DNA from: Betaproteobacteria bacterium
GTDB taxonomy: Bacteria; Pseudomonadota; Gammaproteobacteria; Burkholderiales; Methylophilaceae
Direction of reading: 5' to 3'
Assembly (NCBI GenBank): GCA_009926035.1
Contig: RFPQ01000007.1
Location: 1 to 14,842 of the forward strand
Length of the DNA stretch: 14,842 nt
Shown here: piece by piece, positions 1 through 7,902 of the stretch
Layout: every line of letters starts with the position of its first letter
How positions within the stretch are numbered: the first letter of the stretch is position 1
Made by a program: the position numbers and the translations under genes
Notes under the pieces: model-generated
Databases searched by the model: none
Seen by the model: only the letters and a program-made list of their open reading frames with translations
What the model was told of the DNA's origin: nothing

Positions 1-2
1 CT

Positions 3-78
3 GGGTCGGTAGCTCAGTCGGTAGAGCAGCGGACTTTTAATCCGTTGGTCGTGGGTTCGAATCCCGCCCGACCCACCA
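3..78 (+). tRNA. tRNA-Lys (anticodon TTT)
   Basis: The cloverleaf is complete. The acceptor stem pairs 3-9 with 68-74, the D stem is 12-15/24-27, the anticodon stem 29-33/41-45 carries a 7-base loop with TTT at 36-38, and the T arm is 51-67 with a TTCGAAT loop. The discriminator base is A75, and CCA is encoded at 76-78. It reads lysine AAA/AAG codons. Its promoter lies outside the window. It faces tRNA-Arg across a non-coding gap. Confidence 0.97.
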
Positions 79-314
79 TTTATATCAAGGACTTTTAAGC
101 ATTTACCATAAAAAGTCCATCTCAAATTACCTCATAACATCTTATAGACTAAATAATAAAATCAGTGGCAATAGTATTTATGCAGACACTTTATTTCTAA
201 TAGTTTTAATTTTATTAAACTTAAATTTAATTTGAAATTAAAAAAATATTTTGCATATTTTATTATTTCATTTTGCGCTTTTTTAAATGCTTCTTGTTTA
301 GCTTTTTATTAAAG
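79..314. other. AT-rich non-coding gap between convergent tRNAs
   Basis: No convincing gene, RNA or strong terminator is visible in these 236 bases between the 3' ends of tRNA-Lys (+) and tRNA-Arg (-). The right part (about 180-300) is almost pure A+T with homopolymer runs. The only structure I can support is a short inverted repeat at 89-118, listed separately. The gap is likely 3' flanking sequence where the two tRNA transcripts end. Confidence 0.6.
89..118. repeat. Inverted repeat that copies part of the tRNA-Lys anticodon arm
   Basis: GGACTTTT at 89-96 pairs with AAAAGTCC at 111-118 around a 14-base loop. The ten bases GGACTTTTAA at 89-98 are identical to 31-40 inside tRNA-Lys, including its anticodon. 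It could be a weak 3' hairpin for the tRNA transcript, a scrap of a duplicated tRNA, or chance in AT-rich DNA. No T-run follows, so it is not a textbook terminator. Confidence 0.35.
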
Positions 315-391
315 TGGCGCGCCCGAAGAGATTCGAACTCCTGACCCCTTGGTTCGTAGCCAAGTACTCTATCCAGCTGAGCTACGGGCGC
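315..391 (-). tRNA. tRNA-Arg (anticodon ACG)
   Basis: Read on the minus strand, the acceptor stem GCGCCCG (385-391) pairs with CGGGCGC (319-325). The discriminator G is at 318 and CCA is encoded at 315-317. The anticodon loop CTACGAA places ACG at 355-357; the A34 is normally deaminated to inosine by TadA so that it reads CGU/CGC/CGA. It lies 32 bases downstream of tRNA-Ser on the same strand. That spacer holds a perfect TATAAT (minus strand, 400-405), but no good -35, so co-transcription with tRNA-Ser or a separate promoter are both possible. Confidence 0.96.
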
Positions 392-423
392 GTTGAGACA
401 TTATAACTTAATGATATTAATAA

Positions 424-517
424 TGGCGGAGAGCGAGGGATTCGAACCCTCGATACAGGTTTAAGCCCGTATGCTTCCTTAGCAGGGAAGTGCCTTCGAC
501 CACTCGGCCAGCTCTCC
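424..517 (-). tRNA. tRNA-Ser (anticodon GCT)
   Basis: This is a class II tRNA with a long variable arm. On the minus strand, acceptor GGAGAGC (511-517) pairs with GCTCTCC (428-434). The discriminator G is at 427 and CCA is encoded at 424-426. The anticodon loop CTGCTAA gives GCT at 481-483, reading AGC/AGU serine codons. It sits between lysC and tRNA-Arg. The alaS/lysC to tRNA-Ser(GCT) to tRNA-Arg(ACG) order matches the conserved recA-alaS-tRNA block of gamma- and betaproteobacteria. Confidence 0.96.
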
Positions 518-527
518 AGAAGCGCGA

Positions 528-556
528 ACGATACGCTAAATTGCTTTAAAAATCAA
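528..556 (-). promoter_or_regulatory. Likely sigma70 promoter of tRNA-Ser(-Arg)
   Basis: On the minus strand TTGATT (551-556) is followed after exactly 17 bases by TATCGT (528-533). A GC-rich stretch, TCGCGC, then lies between the -10 and the tRNA 5' end at 517. A GC-rich discriminator is typical of stringently controlled stable-RNA promoters. The -10 is only a 4/6 match, so this is a reasonable but unproven call. Confidence 0.5.
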
Positions 557-566
557 TTTCTAGGGC

Positions 567-1790
567 TTATGCATCAAGTCCAAAAGCTTTGTGAAGAGCT
601 CTTACTGCAAGCTCTAGATATTTCTCGTCAATAAGCACTGAAATTTTAATTTCGCTTGTTGAGATCATGTCGATATTAATGCCCTCTTCGGATAATGTTC
701 TAAACATTTGGCTTGCAACACCTACGTGTGAGCGCATACCAACGCCCACGATAGATACTTTTGCAATTTTATCGTTTCCATTTACTTCTTTAGCGCCCAC
801 GTGACCTTTAACTTTTTCATTAAGAATTGTTAAAGCCTTATTTAAATCATTTTTATTAACAGTAAATGTAAAATCTGTTGTCCCAACAGCACCCACGTTT
901 TGAATGATCATATCGACGTCAATATTGGCATCAGCAATAGGACCTAGTATTTGATAAGCAATTCCTGGTTTATCTGGCACGCCAAGAATGGTTACTTTTG
1001 CTTCATCACGATTAAAAGCAATACCTGAAATAACGGGCTGTTCCATATTATTTTTTTCCTCAAATGTAATTAAAGTGCCGTCACCTTCTTCTTCGAAACT
1101 TGATAGCACTCTTAACTTAACTTTGTATTTACCTGCAAATTCGACGGATCTAATTTGAAGTACCTTTGACCCTAAGCTTGCCATTTCAAGCATTTCTTCA
1201 AAAGTAATTGAATCTAATTTTTTAGCCTCAGGGACAACTCTTGGATCTGTCGTATAAATACCATCGACATCTGTATATATTTGACATTCATCGGCTTTAA
1301 GCGCAGCTGCTAGTGCAACGCCTGTGGTATCTGAGCCTCCGCGACCAAGTGTAGTAATATTACCCCGTTCATCTACACCTTGAAATCCCGCAACGACCAC
1401 GACATAACCTTTATCTAAATCATCTTGGATATTGTTATGATCAATTTTTAAAATTCTGGCTTTCGTGTGAGCATCATCAGTGAGAATTTTTACTTGGGAG
1501 CCAGTATAGCTTTTAGCTTTAATACCAAGATCGATTAATGCGAGGGCGGTCATACCAATACTCACCTGTTCTCCTGTTGATACCATCACATCTAATTCTC
1601 TCGGATCAGGTTCTTCCATAATTTCTTTGGCTAAACTAATGAGTCGATTGGTTTCTCCTGACATTGCAGAAACTACAACCACTACTTGATGGCCGAGCGA
1701 TTTATATCGAGCTACACGTCTTGCAACAGCCCTTATTCTTTCTGCTGTTCCGACTGAAGTACCGCCATATTTTTGTACAATTAAACTCAT
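567..1790 (-). CDS. lysC: Aspartate kinase, single-domain, two ACT domains
   Basis: It phosphorylates L-aspartate to 4-phospho-L-aspartate, the first step toward lysine (and diaminopimelate), threonine and methionine. It is 407 aa, normal for the family. Kinase motifs are KYGGTSVG (7-14), SAMSGETN (41-48), STGEQ (71-75), GRGGSDTTG (149-157) and TDVDGI (173-178). Two C-terminal ACT regulatory domains (about 265-330 and 345-407) suggest feedback control by lysine and/or threonine. There is no homoserine dehydrogenase domain, so it is not a ThrA/MetL fusion. The ATG lies 5 bases after the alaS stop with no clear ribosome-binding site, so it is probably translated by coupling. It is the last protein gene of the leftward run; tRNA-Ser follows after 49 bases. 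An internal start for a beta subunit is possible and is listed separately. Confidence 0.97.
   Translation of the reverse strand: MSLIVQKYGGTSVGTAERIRAVARRVARYKSLGHQVVVVVSAMSGETNRLISLAKEIMEEPDPRELDVMVSTGEQVSIGMTALALIDLGIKAKSYTGSQVKILTDDAHTKARILKIDHNNIQDDLDKGYVVVVAGFQGVDERGNITTLGRGGSDTTGVALAAALKADECQIYTDVDGIYTTDPRVVPEAKKLDSITFEEMLEMASLGSKVLQIRSVEFAGKYKVKLRVLSSFEEEGDGTLITFEEKNNMEQPVISGIAFNRDEAKVTILGVPDKPGIAYQILGPIADANIDVDMIIQNVGAVGTTDFTFTVNKNDLNKALTILNEKVKGHVGAKEVNGNDKIAKVSIVGVGMRSHVGVASQMFRTLSEEGINIDMISTSEIKISVLIDEKYLELAVRALHKAFGLDA
1044..1061 (-). promoter_or_regulatory. Possible internal translation start for an ACT-only lysC beta subunit
   Basis: Inside lysC, ATG at 1044-1046 (Met249, in frame) is preceded by GAGGA with 10 bases between motif and ATG. 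Starting here would give a 159-aa protein made of the two ACT domains. In Bacillus, Corynebacterium, Thermus and some Pseudomonas, aspartate kinases of this architecture are alpha2beta2, with beta made from an in-frame internal start at about this place. The spacing is slightly long and the motif also encodes the conserved Glu-Glu-Lys stretch, so it may be fortuitous. Confidence 0.4.
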
Positions 1791-1795
1791 ATATT

Positions 1796-4450
1796 TTAGC
1801 TAATAATTATTTTCTTTATTTTATTTAGGCAATCATTGAAAGCTTGATCAAGAAGTTCTGGTTTTGATCCACCAGCCATTGCTAAGTCGGGCTTACCTCC
1901 GCCCTTGCCTCCTATTGCAATTCCTAATTCACTTGCGATTTCACCCGCTTTTATTTTAGTCGTTAAATCTTGTGTCACGCCAACAGCCAATGTAACTTTG
2001 TCTTGATCAACACCACTTAAAATTATAACTGCACTTTTAAGATCTGATTTAAGTTTATCAATGGTCTCTCTTAATGCTTGTGCATCATAAGCACCTAATT
2101 TTTCCATGACAATTTTAATATCTCCTAGGGACGTAGCTTTTTTAGATAAATTGCCACTTTCAGAAGATGCAATTTTTGATTTTAATTGGTGGATATTTTT
2201 TTCTTGTTCTTTCAATTGCTCTTGAATTTGATCAATTTTATTTAAAAGTTCTGAGGAGGGTACCTTAAGGTCCTGAGCTAAGCGATCAATGATTGAAGTA
2301 TGTTCATCCATGTAATCAATTACATTAAATCCTGTTATGGCTTCAATACGTCGAATACCAGAAGAAATACCTGTTTCTGAGATGATTTTAAAAGCGCCAA
2401 TATCACCTGTTCTTTTTACATGTGTTCCGCCACATAATTCTTTACTTGATCCTATACTAAGCACTCTGACCTCATCAGAATATTTTTCACCAAAGAGCAT
2501 CATGGCACCACTTTTCTTAGCATCTTCTAAATGCATTGTTTGTGCTTCAGTATCTGTGTTGTTAAGTATTTCTTGGTTAACAAACATTTCGACAGATTTA
2601 ATTTCGTCTGCATTTAAAGCATGGGGATGAGAAAAGTCAAAGCGTGTTTTTGAATCATCAACAAGAGAGCCTTTTTGTTCTACATGGGCACCTAGAATAT
2701 TTTTTAAAGCTTTATGAAGTAAATGAGTAGCTGAATGATTACGCATGATATTTTTTCTGGAGTCATTCTCGACCGATGCTGTAACTTCATCAGAAACTTT
2801 TATGCTGTTTGTTTCAACAACACCATAATGTGCGAAAATTTTTGCTTTAATTTTTTGTGTGTCTTCAACTCTAAAAAGACCATTTGATGTTTTAATGATG
2901 CCTTTGTCACCTACCTGGCCTCCAGATTCTGCATAGAAAGGGGTTTTATCAAGAATGACAATACCTAAATCGCCTTTGACAAGTTCTATTTTAGATTCAT
3001 CATCTTTAAATAGAGCTAGAACTCTAGCTTTGCTCTCAGTAACTTCATAGCCTTTAAATTCTGTAGCCTCTCCAATGTAGTCAACGTTCATTTTCATTTT
3101 GAATTTATTAGAAGATCGAGCCTTTGACTTTTGCGCTTCCATTGCTGCATCAAAACCTTTTTGATCAATTAAAATATTCTTTTCTCGGCAAATGTCAGCG
3201 GTTAGATCGAGAGGAAAGCCAAAAGTGTCATGAAGTTTAAAAGCAATTTGACCATCAAAAGTTTTTTGATTTTTTTGAGTAAGTGCTTGAATAGATGCCT
3301 CGAGTATATTCATGCCATTTTCAATAGTTTCGAAGAATCTCTCTTCTTCTTGCATAAGCGTTAATGCAATTTTTTGTTTATTTTTTTCAATGTCAGGATA
3401 AGCCTTGCCTAACATGCGAACAACATCATCCACTAATTTATAAAAGAAAGGTTGTCTGCAGCCTAGTTTATATCCATGTCTAATGGCTCTACGAATAATT
3501 CTTCTTAAAACATAACCGCGACCTTCATTACTTGGAATTACACCGTCCGAAATTAAAAATGTGCAAGCACGTATGTGATCTGATAACACTTTTAATGAAG
3601 AATGAGTGATGTCTGATGTTTTTGTAATATTCGCTGCTGATTGAATGAGCGGTACAAATAAATCTGTTTCGTAATTAGCATGAACGCCTTGAAGCACCGC
3701 ACTGATTCTTTCTAAGCCCATACCTGTATCAACAGAGGGCTTCGGCAGCGTATGCATCATGCCTTTTTCATCGCGGTTATATTGCATAAAAACAATATTC
3801 CAGATTTCAATGAAACGGTCGCCATCCTCATCTTTAGATCCAGGAGGGCCTCCAGGTATATGATTTCCGTGATCATAGAAAATTTCAGTACATGGGCCAC
3901 ATGGGCCTGTATCACCCATCATCCAAAAATTATCTGATGCGAATTTAGCACCTTTATTATCACCAATACGGATAATTTTTTCAGGCTGAATACCGATAAG
4001 CTTTGCCCAGATATTATAAGCTTCATCATCTTCACTATAGACCGTAACTAAAAGTCTTTCTTTGGGTATTTTATAAATTTCAGTGAGCAGTTCCCATGCA
4101 TACTGAATTGCATCTTTTTTGAAATAATCACCAAAGCTAAAGTTGCCGAGCATTTCAAAGAAAGTGTGATGTCTTGCTGTATAGCCTACATTTTCTAAGT
4201 CGTTATGCTTACCACCTGCTCTGACACATTTTTGGCTTGAGGCCGCTCTTGAATAGTTACGTTTATCAAAACCTAAGAATACGTCTTTGAATTGATTCAT
4301 GCCTGCGTTTGTAAATAACAAAGTAGGATCTTCTCCAGGCACCAACGAGCTTGAAGCCACAACTTGATGCTGTTTTTTCTTGAAAAAATCTAGAAATATA
4401 TTTCTAATTTCTTCGCTAGAAATAATTGGCTGATTTAATGAAGTCGACAT
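1796..4450 (-). CDS. alaS: Alanyl-tRNA synthetase
   Basis: It charges tRNA-Ala and clears mischarged Ser/Gly-tRNA-Ala in the cytoplasm. It is 884 aa, close to the E. coli length. The class II catalytic core spans about 1-245 (TNAGMNQF 48-55, [18 protein letters not shown] 93-110, DTGMGLERI 241-249). The tRNA-recognition region follows, with [16 protein letters not shown] at 311-326. The editing domain has the zinc-binding HSATH (572-576) and CGGTH (673-677). A predicted coiled coil near 735-765 leads to a C-Ala domain ending in a glycine-rich GGKGGGKPD motif (847-855). It starts at ATG, 7 bases after the recX stop. The context recA-recX-alaS is conserved in proteobacteria. No truncation or missing key residue is seen. 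Confidence 0.98.
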   Translation of the reverse strand: MSTSLNQPIISSEEIRNIFLDFFKKKQHQVVASSSLVPGEDPTLLFTNAGMNQFKDVFLGFDKRNYSRAASSQKCVRAGGKHNDLENVGYTARHHTFFEMLGNFSFGDYFKKDAIQYAWELLTEIYKIPKERLLVTVYSEDDEAYNIWAKLIGIQPEKIIRIGDNKGAKFASDNFWMMGDTGPCGPCTEIFYDHGNHIPGGPPGSKDEDGDRFIEIWNIVFMQYNRDEKGMMHTLPKPSVDTGMGLERISAVLQGVHANYETDLFVPLIQSAANITKTSDITHSSLKVLSDHIRACTFLISDGVIPSNEGRGYVLRRIIRRAIRHGYKLGCRQPFFYKLVDDVVRMLGKAYPDIEKNKQKIALTLMQEEERFFETIENGMNILEASIQALTQKNQKTFDGQIAFKLHDTFGFPLDLTADICREKNILIDQKGFDAAMEAQKSKARSSNKFKMKMNVDYIGEATEFKGYEVTESKARVLALFKDDESKIELVKGDLGIVILDKTPFYAESGGQVGDKGIIKTSNGLFRVEDTQKIKAKIFAHYGVVETNSIKVSDEVTASVENDSRKNIMRNHSATHLLHKALKNILGAHVEQKGSLVDDSKTRFDFSHPHALNADEIKSVEMFVNQEILNNTDTEAQTMHLEDAKKSGAMMLFGEKYSDEVRVLSIGSSKELCGGTHVKRTGDIGAFKIISETGISSGIRRIEAITGFNVIDYMDEHTSIIDRLAQDLKVPSSELLNKIDQIQEQLKEQEKNIHQLKSKIASSESGNLSKKATSLGDIKIVMEKLGAYDAQALRETIDKLKSDLKSAVIILSGVDQDKVTLAVGVTQDLTTKIKAGEIASELGIAIGGKGGGKPDLAMAGGSKPELLDQAFNDCLNKIKKIIIS

Positions 4451-4457
4451 ACGCTAA

Positions 4458-4928
4458 CTATTCTTCCTTGGCATTCAATATTTTTTTTATGAGAGAGACA
4501 TCAAATCCGCGACTTTGAAGGAAGCGAGCTTGCTTTGACCATTCCTCTTTAGAGGAGGGGAGAATTTTAAATTTTTTTTGCCAAACTTGTTTTGCATATA
4601 ATAATTCTTGGTTATTAAGGGGGCTAAGGTATTCTTCTATAAGTGCCGGATCTATGCCTTTTTCTTCAAGTTCTCTAGCAATTTTATAACGTCCAAATTT
4701 ATTCTTTTTTGCATGAATAAATTGTTCGCAATATCGCTCATTAGAAAGCCACCCCTCAGATACTAAAGATGATAAAAAAAGATCCAATGCCTCTTCATTT
4801 AATTCAAGCGTTTGAGCGTATTCACTTAATTTTAATTTTAATTCGAGAAGCGAATATTCTCTTTTTGCTAGGTAATAAAGCGCTCTTTTTTTAAGTAAAA
4901 TTAATGGATTATTTTTTGCGTTACTCAG
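4458..4928 (-). CDS. recX: RecX, regulator of RecA; non-ATG start
   Basis: RecX caps and destabilises RecA filaments. The frame is open from the stop at 4953-4955 to the TAG at 4458-4460. Residues such as [12 protein letters not shown] near the N terminus, [10 protein letters not shown] and [14 protein letters not shown], and [10 protein letters not shown] near the C terminus, are the RecX three-helix repeats. The first ATG/GTG/TTG-type codon in frame is TTG at 4785-4787, which would delete the whole first repeat. The conserved residues upstream therefore require a start at CTG 4926-4928 (156 aa, overlapping the recA stop by 8 bases, AGGAAA upstream) or ATT 4899-4901 (147 aa). I chose CTG because pgpA and phr use the same 8-base overlap. 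The gene identity is sure; the start is not. Confidence 0.85.
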   Translation of the reverse strand: MSNAKNNPLILLKKRALYYLAKREYSLLELKLKLSEYAQTLELNEEALDLFLSSLVSEGWLSNERYCEQFIHAKKNKFGRYKIARELEEKGIDPALIEEYLSPLNNQELLYAKQVWQKKFKILPSSKEEWSKQARFLQSRGFDVSLIKKILNAKEE

Positions 4929-5955
4929 TTTCGTCAGTTTCCTGCGGCGCAGTCATTGCTTCGCTTAGAGCCGATGAATTCGCTCTAATTTTATCTTCAA
5001 TTTCTTGAGCAATTTTTGAATTTTCTTTTAAAAACTCTCTTGCATTATCCTTGCCTTGACCAATCTTTTCTCCGTTATAGCTGTACCATGCACCTGCTTT
5101 TTCGATAAATTTCAATTGAGCGCCAATTTCAATAATTTCGCCTTCTCTTGAAATGCCTTCACCATAAAGCACATCAAATTCAGCTTGTTTAAACGGAGGC
5201 GCAACTTTATTTTTAACTACTTTAACTCTTGTTTCAGCGCCGATAACCTCATCACCTTTTTTGATTGCACCAATGCGGCGAATATCAAGTCTCACGGAAG
5301 CATAAAATTTTAAAGCATTGCCACCTGTTGTCGTTTCAGGATTTCCAAACATTACACCAATTTTCATACGAATTTGGTTAATAAAAATAACAAGCGTGTT
5401 CGTTTTTTTAATGTTGCCAGTTAATTTTCTCAATGCTTGTGACATGAGTCGAGCTTGAAGCCCCATATGTGAATCACCCATTTCACCTTCAATTTCTGCG
5501 CGCGGTGTTAAGGCTGCCACTGAATCAACTACTACAATATCAACTGAACCACTTCTTACAAGCATGTCCGCAATTTCAAGTGCTTGCTCACCTGTGTCTG
5601 GCTGAGAAATCAATAGATCTGGAATCACAACACCTAATTTGGCAGCGTACTGAGGGTCAAGGGCATGTTCTGCATCAATAAAGGCAGCTACACCACCCAG
5701 TTTTTGCATCTGAGCAATGACAGATAGGGTTAAGGAGGTCTTGCCTGATGATTCTGGGCCGTATATTTCAACAACGCGACCTCTAGGCAGGCCCCCAATG
5801 CCGAGTGCTATATCAAGACCTAATGAGCCCGTTGAAACAGATTGAATATCCTGGATGACATCGGAATCATCCATCCTCATGACAGAGCCTTTTCCGAATT
5901 GTTTTTCGATCTGCGCTAATGCAGCAGCGAGTGCTTTACTTTTGTTGTCATCCAT
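4921..5955 (-). CDS. recA: RecA recombinase
   Basis: This is the ATP-dependent strand-exchange protein for homologous recombination and repair, and co-protease for LexA-type repressors where these exist. It is 344 aa, typical. Walker A is GPESSGKT (66-73), the catalytic Glu is E96 in DAEHALD, Walker B is VVVDS (141-145), and the L2 loop with conserved [17 protein letters not shown] lies at 205-220. The short C-terminal tail is acidic (ETDETE), as in other RecA proteins, where it modulates activity. The ATG has AAGG about 10 bases upstream. The 45-base gap after pncC contains no CTGT-N8-ACAG LexA box, so classical SOS control is not visible. recX overlaps its stop codon. Confidence 0.99.
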   Translation of the reverse strand: MDDNKSKALAAALAQIEKQFGKGSVMRMDDSDVIQDIQSVSTGSLGLDIALGIGGLPRGRVVEIYGPESSGKTSLTLSVIAQMQKLGGVAAFIDAEHALDPQYAAKLGVVIPDLLISQPDTGEQALEIADMLVRSGSVDIVVVDSVAALTPRAEIEGEMGDSHMGLQARLMSQALRKLTGNIKKTNTLVIFINQIRMKIGVMFGNPETTTGGNALKFYASVRLDIRRIGAIKKGDEVIGAETRVKVVKNKVAPPFKQAEFDVLYGEGISREGEIIEIGAQLKFIEKAGAWYSYNGEKIGQGKDNAREFLKENSKIAQEIEDKIRANSSALSEAMTAPQETDETE

Positions 5956-6000
5956 CTAAATTTGCCTTTAATTAATGTGTTTTTATCACTAATAATTATT

Positions 6001-6501
6001 TCATACTTGGGGGTTTAAAGTAAGCGCTAAGACCTGGTTTAGTGCAAATAGACAAGAAGATTCACGTATGTTTTTTCTTGATCCAGGGAAGATTTTTAAG
6101 GCATTAAAAACGATCTTATTTTGATAAGCAATAGCAAAGAAAACAGTCCCTACAGGCTTCTCAATCGACCCTCCCGAAGGACCTGCGATCCCAGTAATTG
6201 ACAGGGCAATATCGGCGCGACTTGCATTAAGTGCCCCTAATGCCATTTCTGAAGCAACTTCTTCACTTACTGCGCCGAATTTCGAGAGCGTAGTTTGACT
6301 AACCTTAAGTAATTCTACTTTTGATTCGTTGCTATAAGTTATAAATCCCCGGTCAAACCAGACAGAGCTTCCGGGGATATTTGTGAGTTGTTGACACACC
6401 AATCCTCCAGTGCATGATTCAGCAAGGGCTATACGCAAATGATGTTGAATAAGGGCGTTGCCCAATTGGACGCATGTATCTTGAATTAAAGTATGAGCCA
6501 T
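6001..6501 (-). CDS. pncC: Nicotinamide-nucleotide amidase (PncC, CinA C-terminal type)
   Basis: It hydrolyses nicotinamide mononucleotide to nicotinate mononucleotide and ammonia, recycling the NMN made by NAD-dependent DNA ligase. It is a stand-alone 166-aa CinA C-terminal domain with no N-terminal MoeA-like/COG1058 part, as in E. coli PncC/YgaD. Motifs are AESCTGG (27-33) with the family serine, GSSVWFDRGFITYSNE (44-59) followed by Lys61, GAVSEE (76-81), GIAGPSGG (104-111) and EKPVGTV (114-120). The ATG lies 16 bases inside the 3' end of pgpA, so the two are probably translationally coupled. It lies just upstream of recA, an association common in proteobacteria. Older annotations call this protein competence/damage-inducible CinA. 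Confidence 0.95.
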   Translation of the reverse strand: MAHTLIQDTCVQLGNALIQHHLRIALAESCTGGLVCQQLTNIPGSSVWFDRGFITYSNESKVELLKVSQTTLSKFGAVSEEVASEMALGALNASRADIALSITGIAGPSGGSIEKPVGTVFFAIAYQNKIVFNALKIFPGSRKNIRESSCLFALNQVLALTLNPQV

Positions 6502-6965
6502 TGTATTGAAAGATAAATCATTAGTGCAAAAAATGCGGCGAGATAATCATCGAGCATGATGCCCAATCCTCCCCCTACATGTTTATCTAAAAAGCTAATT
6601 GGAAAGGGTTTCCAAATATCAAAAATTCTAAAAAGTATGAACAGCTCAAAGATTAGAAAAATGTTTAAAGCTGGACGGGCAATAATTAACATTAAAAAGA
6701 AGGCCGAAATTTCATCCCAAACAATAGCGCTTGGATCTTTAAGATTAAGCGCACGAGCTGTTTGATCACAGATAAAAATGCCTCCAATAGTAAATAGAAA
6801 AGCCAGAAATATCTGTGTAGCAAAACTATAAGAAAAAATAAATAAATAAAGAGGGATGCCTAGAAGAGTTCCTAAAGTACCCGGCGCTCTTTTTGAAAGC
6901 CCAACACCAAAGCCTAACGCTATAAAATGCGACGGGTGTTTGAGTAAAAATTTAATATTAGGCAA
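6486..6965 (-). CDS. pgpA: Phosphatidylglycerophosphatase A; TTG start
   Basis: It dephosphorylates phosphatidylglycerophosphate to phosphatidylglycerol at the inner membrane. With the start chosen here it is 159 aa. Motifs are APGTLG (27-32), VWDE (82-85), FRIFDIWKPFP (112-122) and HVGGGLGIMLDD with the acidic pair just before LAA near 128-143. Several hydrophobic stretches (about 36-66, 86-112, 140-159) fit a multi-pass membrane protein. No in-frame ATG exists upstream of the conserved region. TTG at 6963-6965 has AGGGGG 10 bases upstream and overlaps the thiL stop by 8 bases. TTG at 6972-6974 has that motif only one base away and is less likely. thiL-pgpA is a widespread gene pair. Confidence 0.92.
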   Translation of the reverse strand: MPNIKFLLKHPSHFIALGFGVGLSKRAPGTLGTLLGIPLYLFIFSYSFATQIFLAFLFTIGGIFICDQTARALNLKDPSAIVWDEISAFFLMLIIARPALNIFLIFELFILFRIFDIWKPFPISFLDKHVGGGLGIMLDDYLAAFFALMIYLSIQWLIL

Positions 6966-7902
6966 AGTGGTCAAACCCCCTAAGGTTAAATGTTACTGAT
7001 TTGCCTTGCTCATTAAGAATCTTTAGATCTTTTTTATGGGTGATAGCGCCGATGATATTTACTGAAGTGTTTGTTTTTTTTGCAATTTTTTTTATATTGG
7101 ATCTATTTTTTTTAGGCGCCGTAAATAGGAGCTCATAATCATCGCCACCATTCAATACAAAATGATATTGTTCTGATGTATGAATAAATTTTTCACACGG
7201 TATGTCATTTAAAAAAAGAGTGGCACCAACTTTTGAGGCTTTTAAAATATGATTTAAGTCTTGAATAAGGCCATCAGAAATATCAATACAACTGTTAGCA
7301 TAGCGAGATAAATGAGAGCCTAAGGAAATTTTTGGAGCGGGCACTTCAAGCGCCTTTAAACATTTGATTTTTAAACGAGGGGCGAGTTTTAATTTCCCCT
7401 TAAGACTTGCTAAACCCATTGAGGCGAGCCCTAATTGGCCAGTTACCCAAATATCATCATTGATTTTTGCGCCAGATCTTAATAGACCTTGATTTTTTTT
7501 AATTTCACCCATAATAGTGATTGAAATACTAAGTGGCCCTCGCGTAGTATCGCCTCCAATAAGATCAATACCAAATTGATTGGCACATTTAAAAAAGCCC
7601 TCTGTGAATTTCTTAAGCCAAACATGGTTTATCTTTGGCAGTGATATAGATAAAGTCGCCCATTTAGGTTTACTCCCCATCGCAGCGATATCAGATAAAT
7701 TAACCGCTAAAGATTTCCAGCCTAAGTGAGATGGATTTGTATTTTTTAGAAAGTGAATATTTTCTATAAGCATGTCTGAAGAGATAACTAATTGATGATT
7801 TTTTTGCACATTTATCATTGCTGCATCATCACCAATACCTAAGGCAGTTTGCTTAATTTTTTTCTTAAAGTAGCGCTCAATAATTTCAAATTCTGAAGTC
7901 AT
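6958..7902 (-). CDS. thiL: Thiamine-monophosphate kinase
   Basis: It phosphorylates thiamine monophosphate to the active cofactor thiamine diphosphate with ATP. It is 314 aa, the usual size. AIR-synthase/PurM-fold motifs are GIGDDA (22-27), SSDML (41-45), SLAVNLSDIAAMG (64-76), GGDTTRG (116-122), DISDGL (207-212) and GGDDYELLF (252-260); the Asp-rich motifs bind Mg-ATP. Its ATG overlaps the mog stop (TAATG, 1 base shared), and its own stop lies 8 bases inside pgpA, so three genes are chained by overlaps. Lysine-rich composition reflects the AT-rich genome. No defect is seen. Confidence 0.97.
   Translation of the reverse strand: MTSEFEIIERYFKKKIKQTALGIGDDAAMINVQKNHQLVISSDMLIENIHFLKNTNPSHLGWKSLAVNLSDIAAMGSKPKWATLSISLPKINHVWLKKFTEGFFKCANQFGIDLIGGDTTRGPLSISITIMGEIKKNQGLLRSGAKINDDIWVTGQLGLASMGLASLKGKLKLAPRLKIKCLKALEVPAPKISLGSHLSRYANSCIDISDGLIQDLNHILKASKVGATLFLNDIPCEKFIHTSEQYHFVLNGGDDYELLFTAPKKNRSNIKKIAKKTNTSVNIIGAITHKKDLKILNEQGKSVTFNLRGFDHFA

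Noticed and set aside
180..300. Origin or A+T-rich regulatory region near the tRNAs
   Set aside because: There are no DnaA-box-like clusters or ordered repeats; base composition alone is not enough.
2337..2630. Open frame on + opposite alaS
   Set aside because: It lies fully inside the well-conserved editing domain of alaS on the other strand, has no family resemblance and no ribosome-binding site.
4458..4787. RecX starting at the internal TTG (109 aa)
   Set aside because: Conserved RecX residues continue in frame upstream of this codon, so this start would cut away the first helical repeat.
6972..6974. TTG start for pgpA nearer thiL
   Set aside because: The AGGGGG motif would be only one base away; the TTG at 6963-6965 has it 10 bases away and fits the overlap form seen elsewhere.
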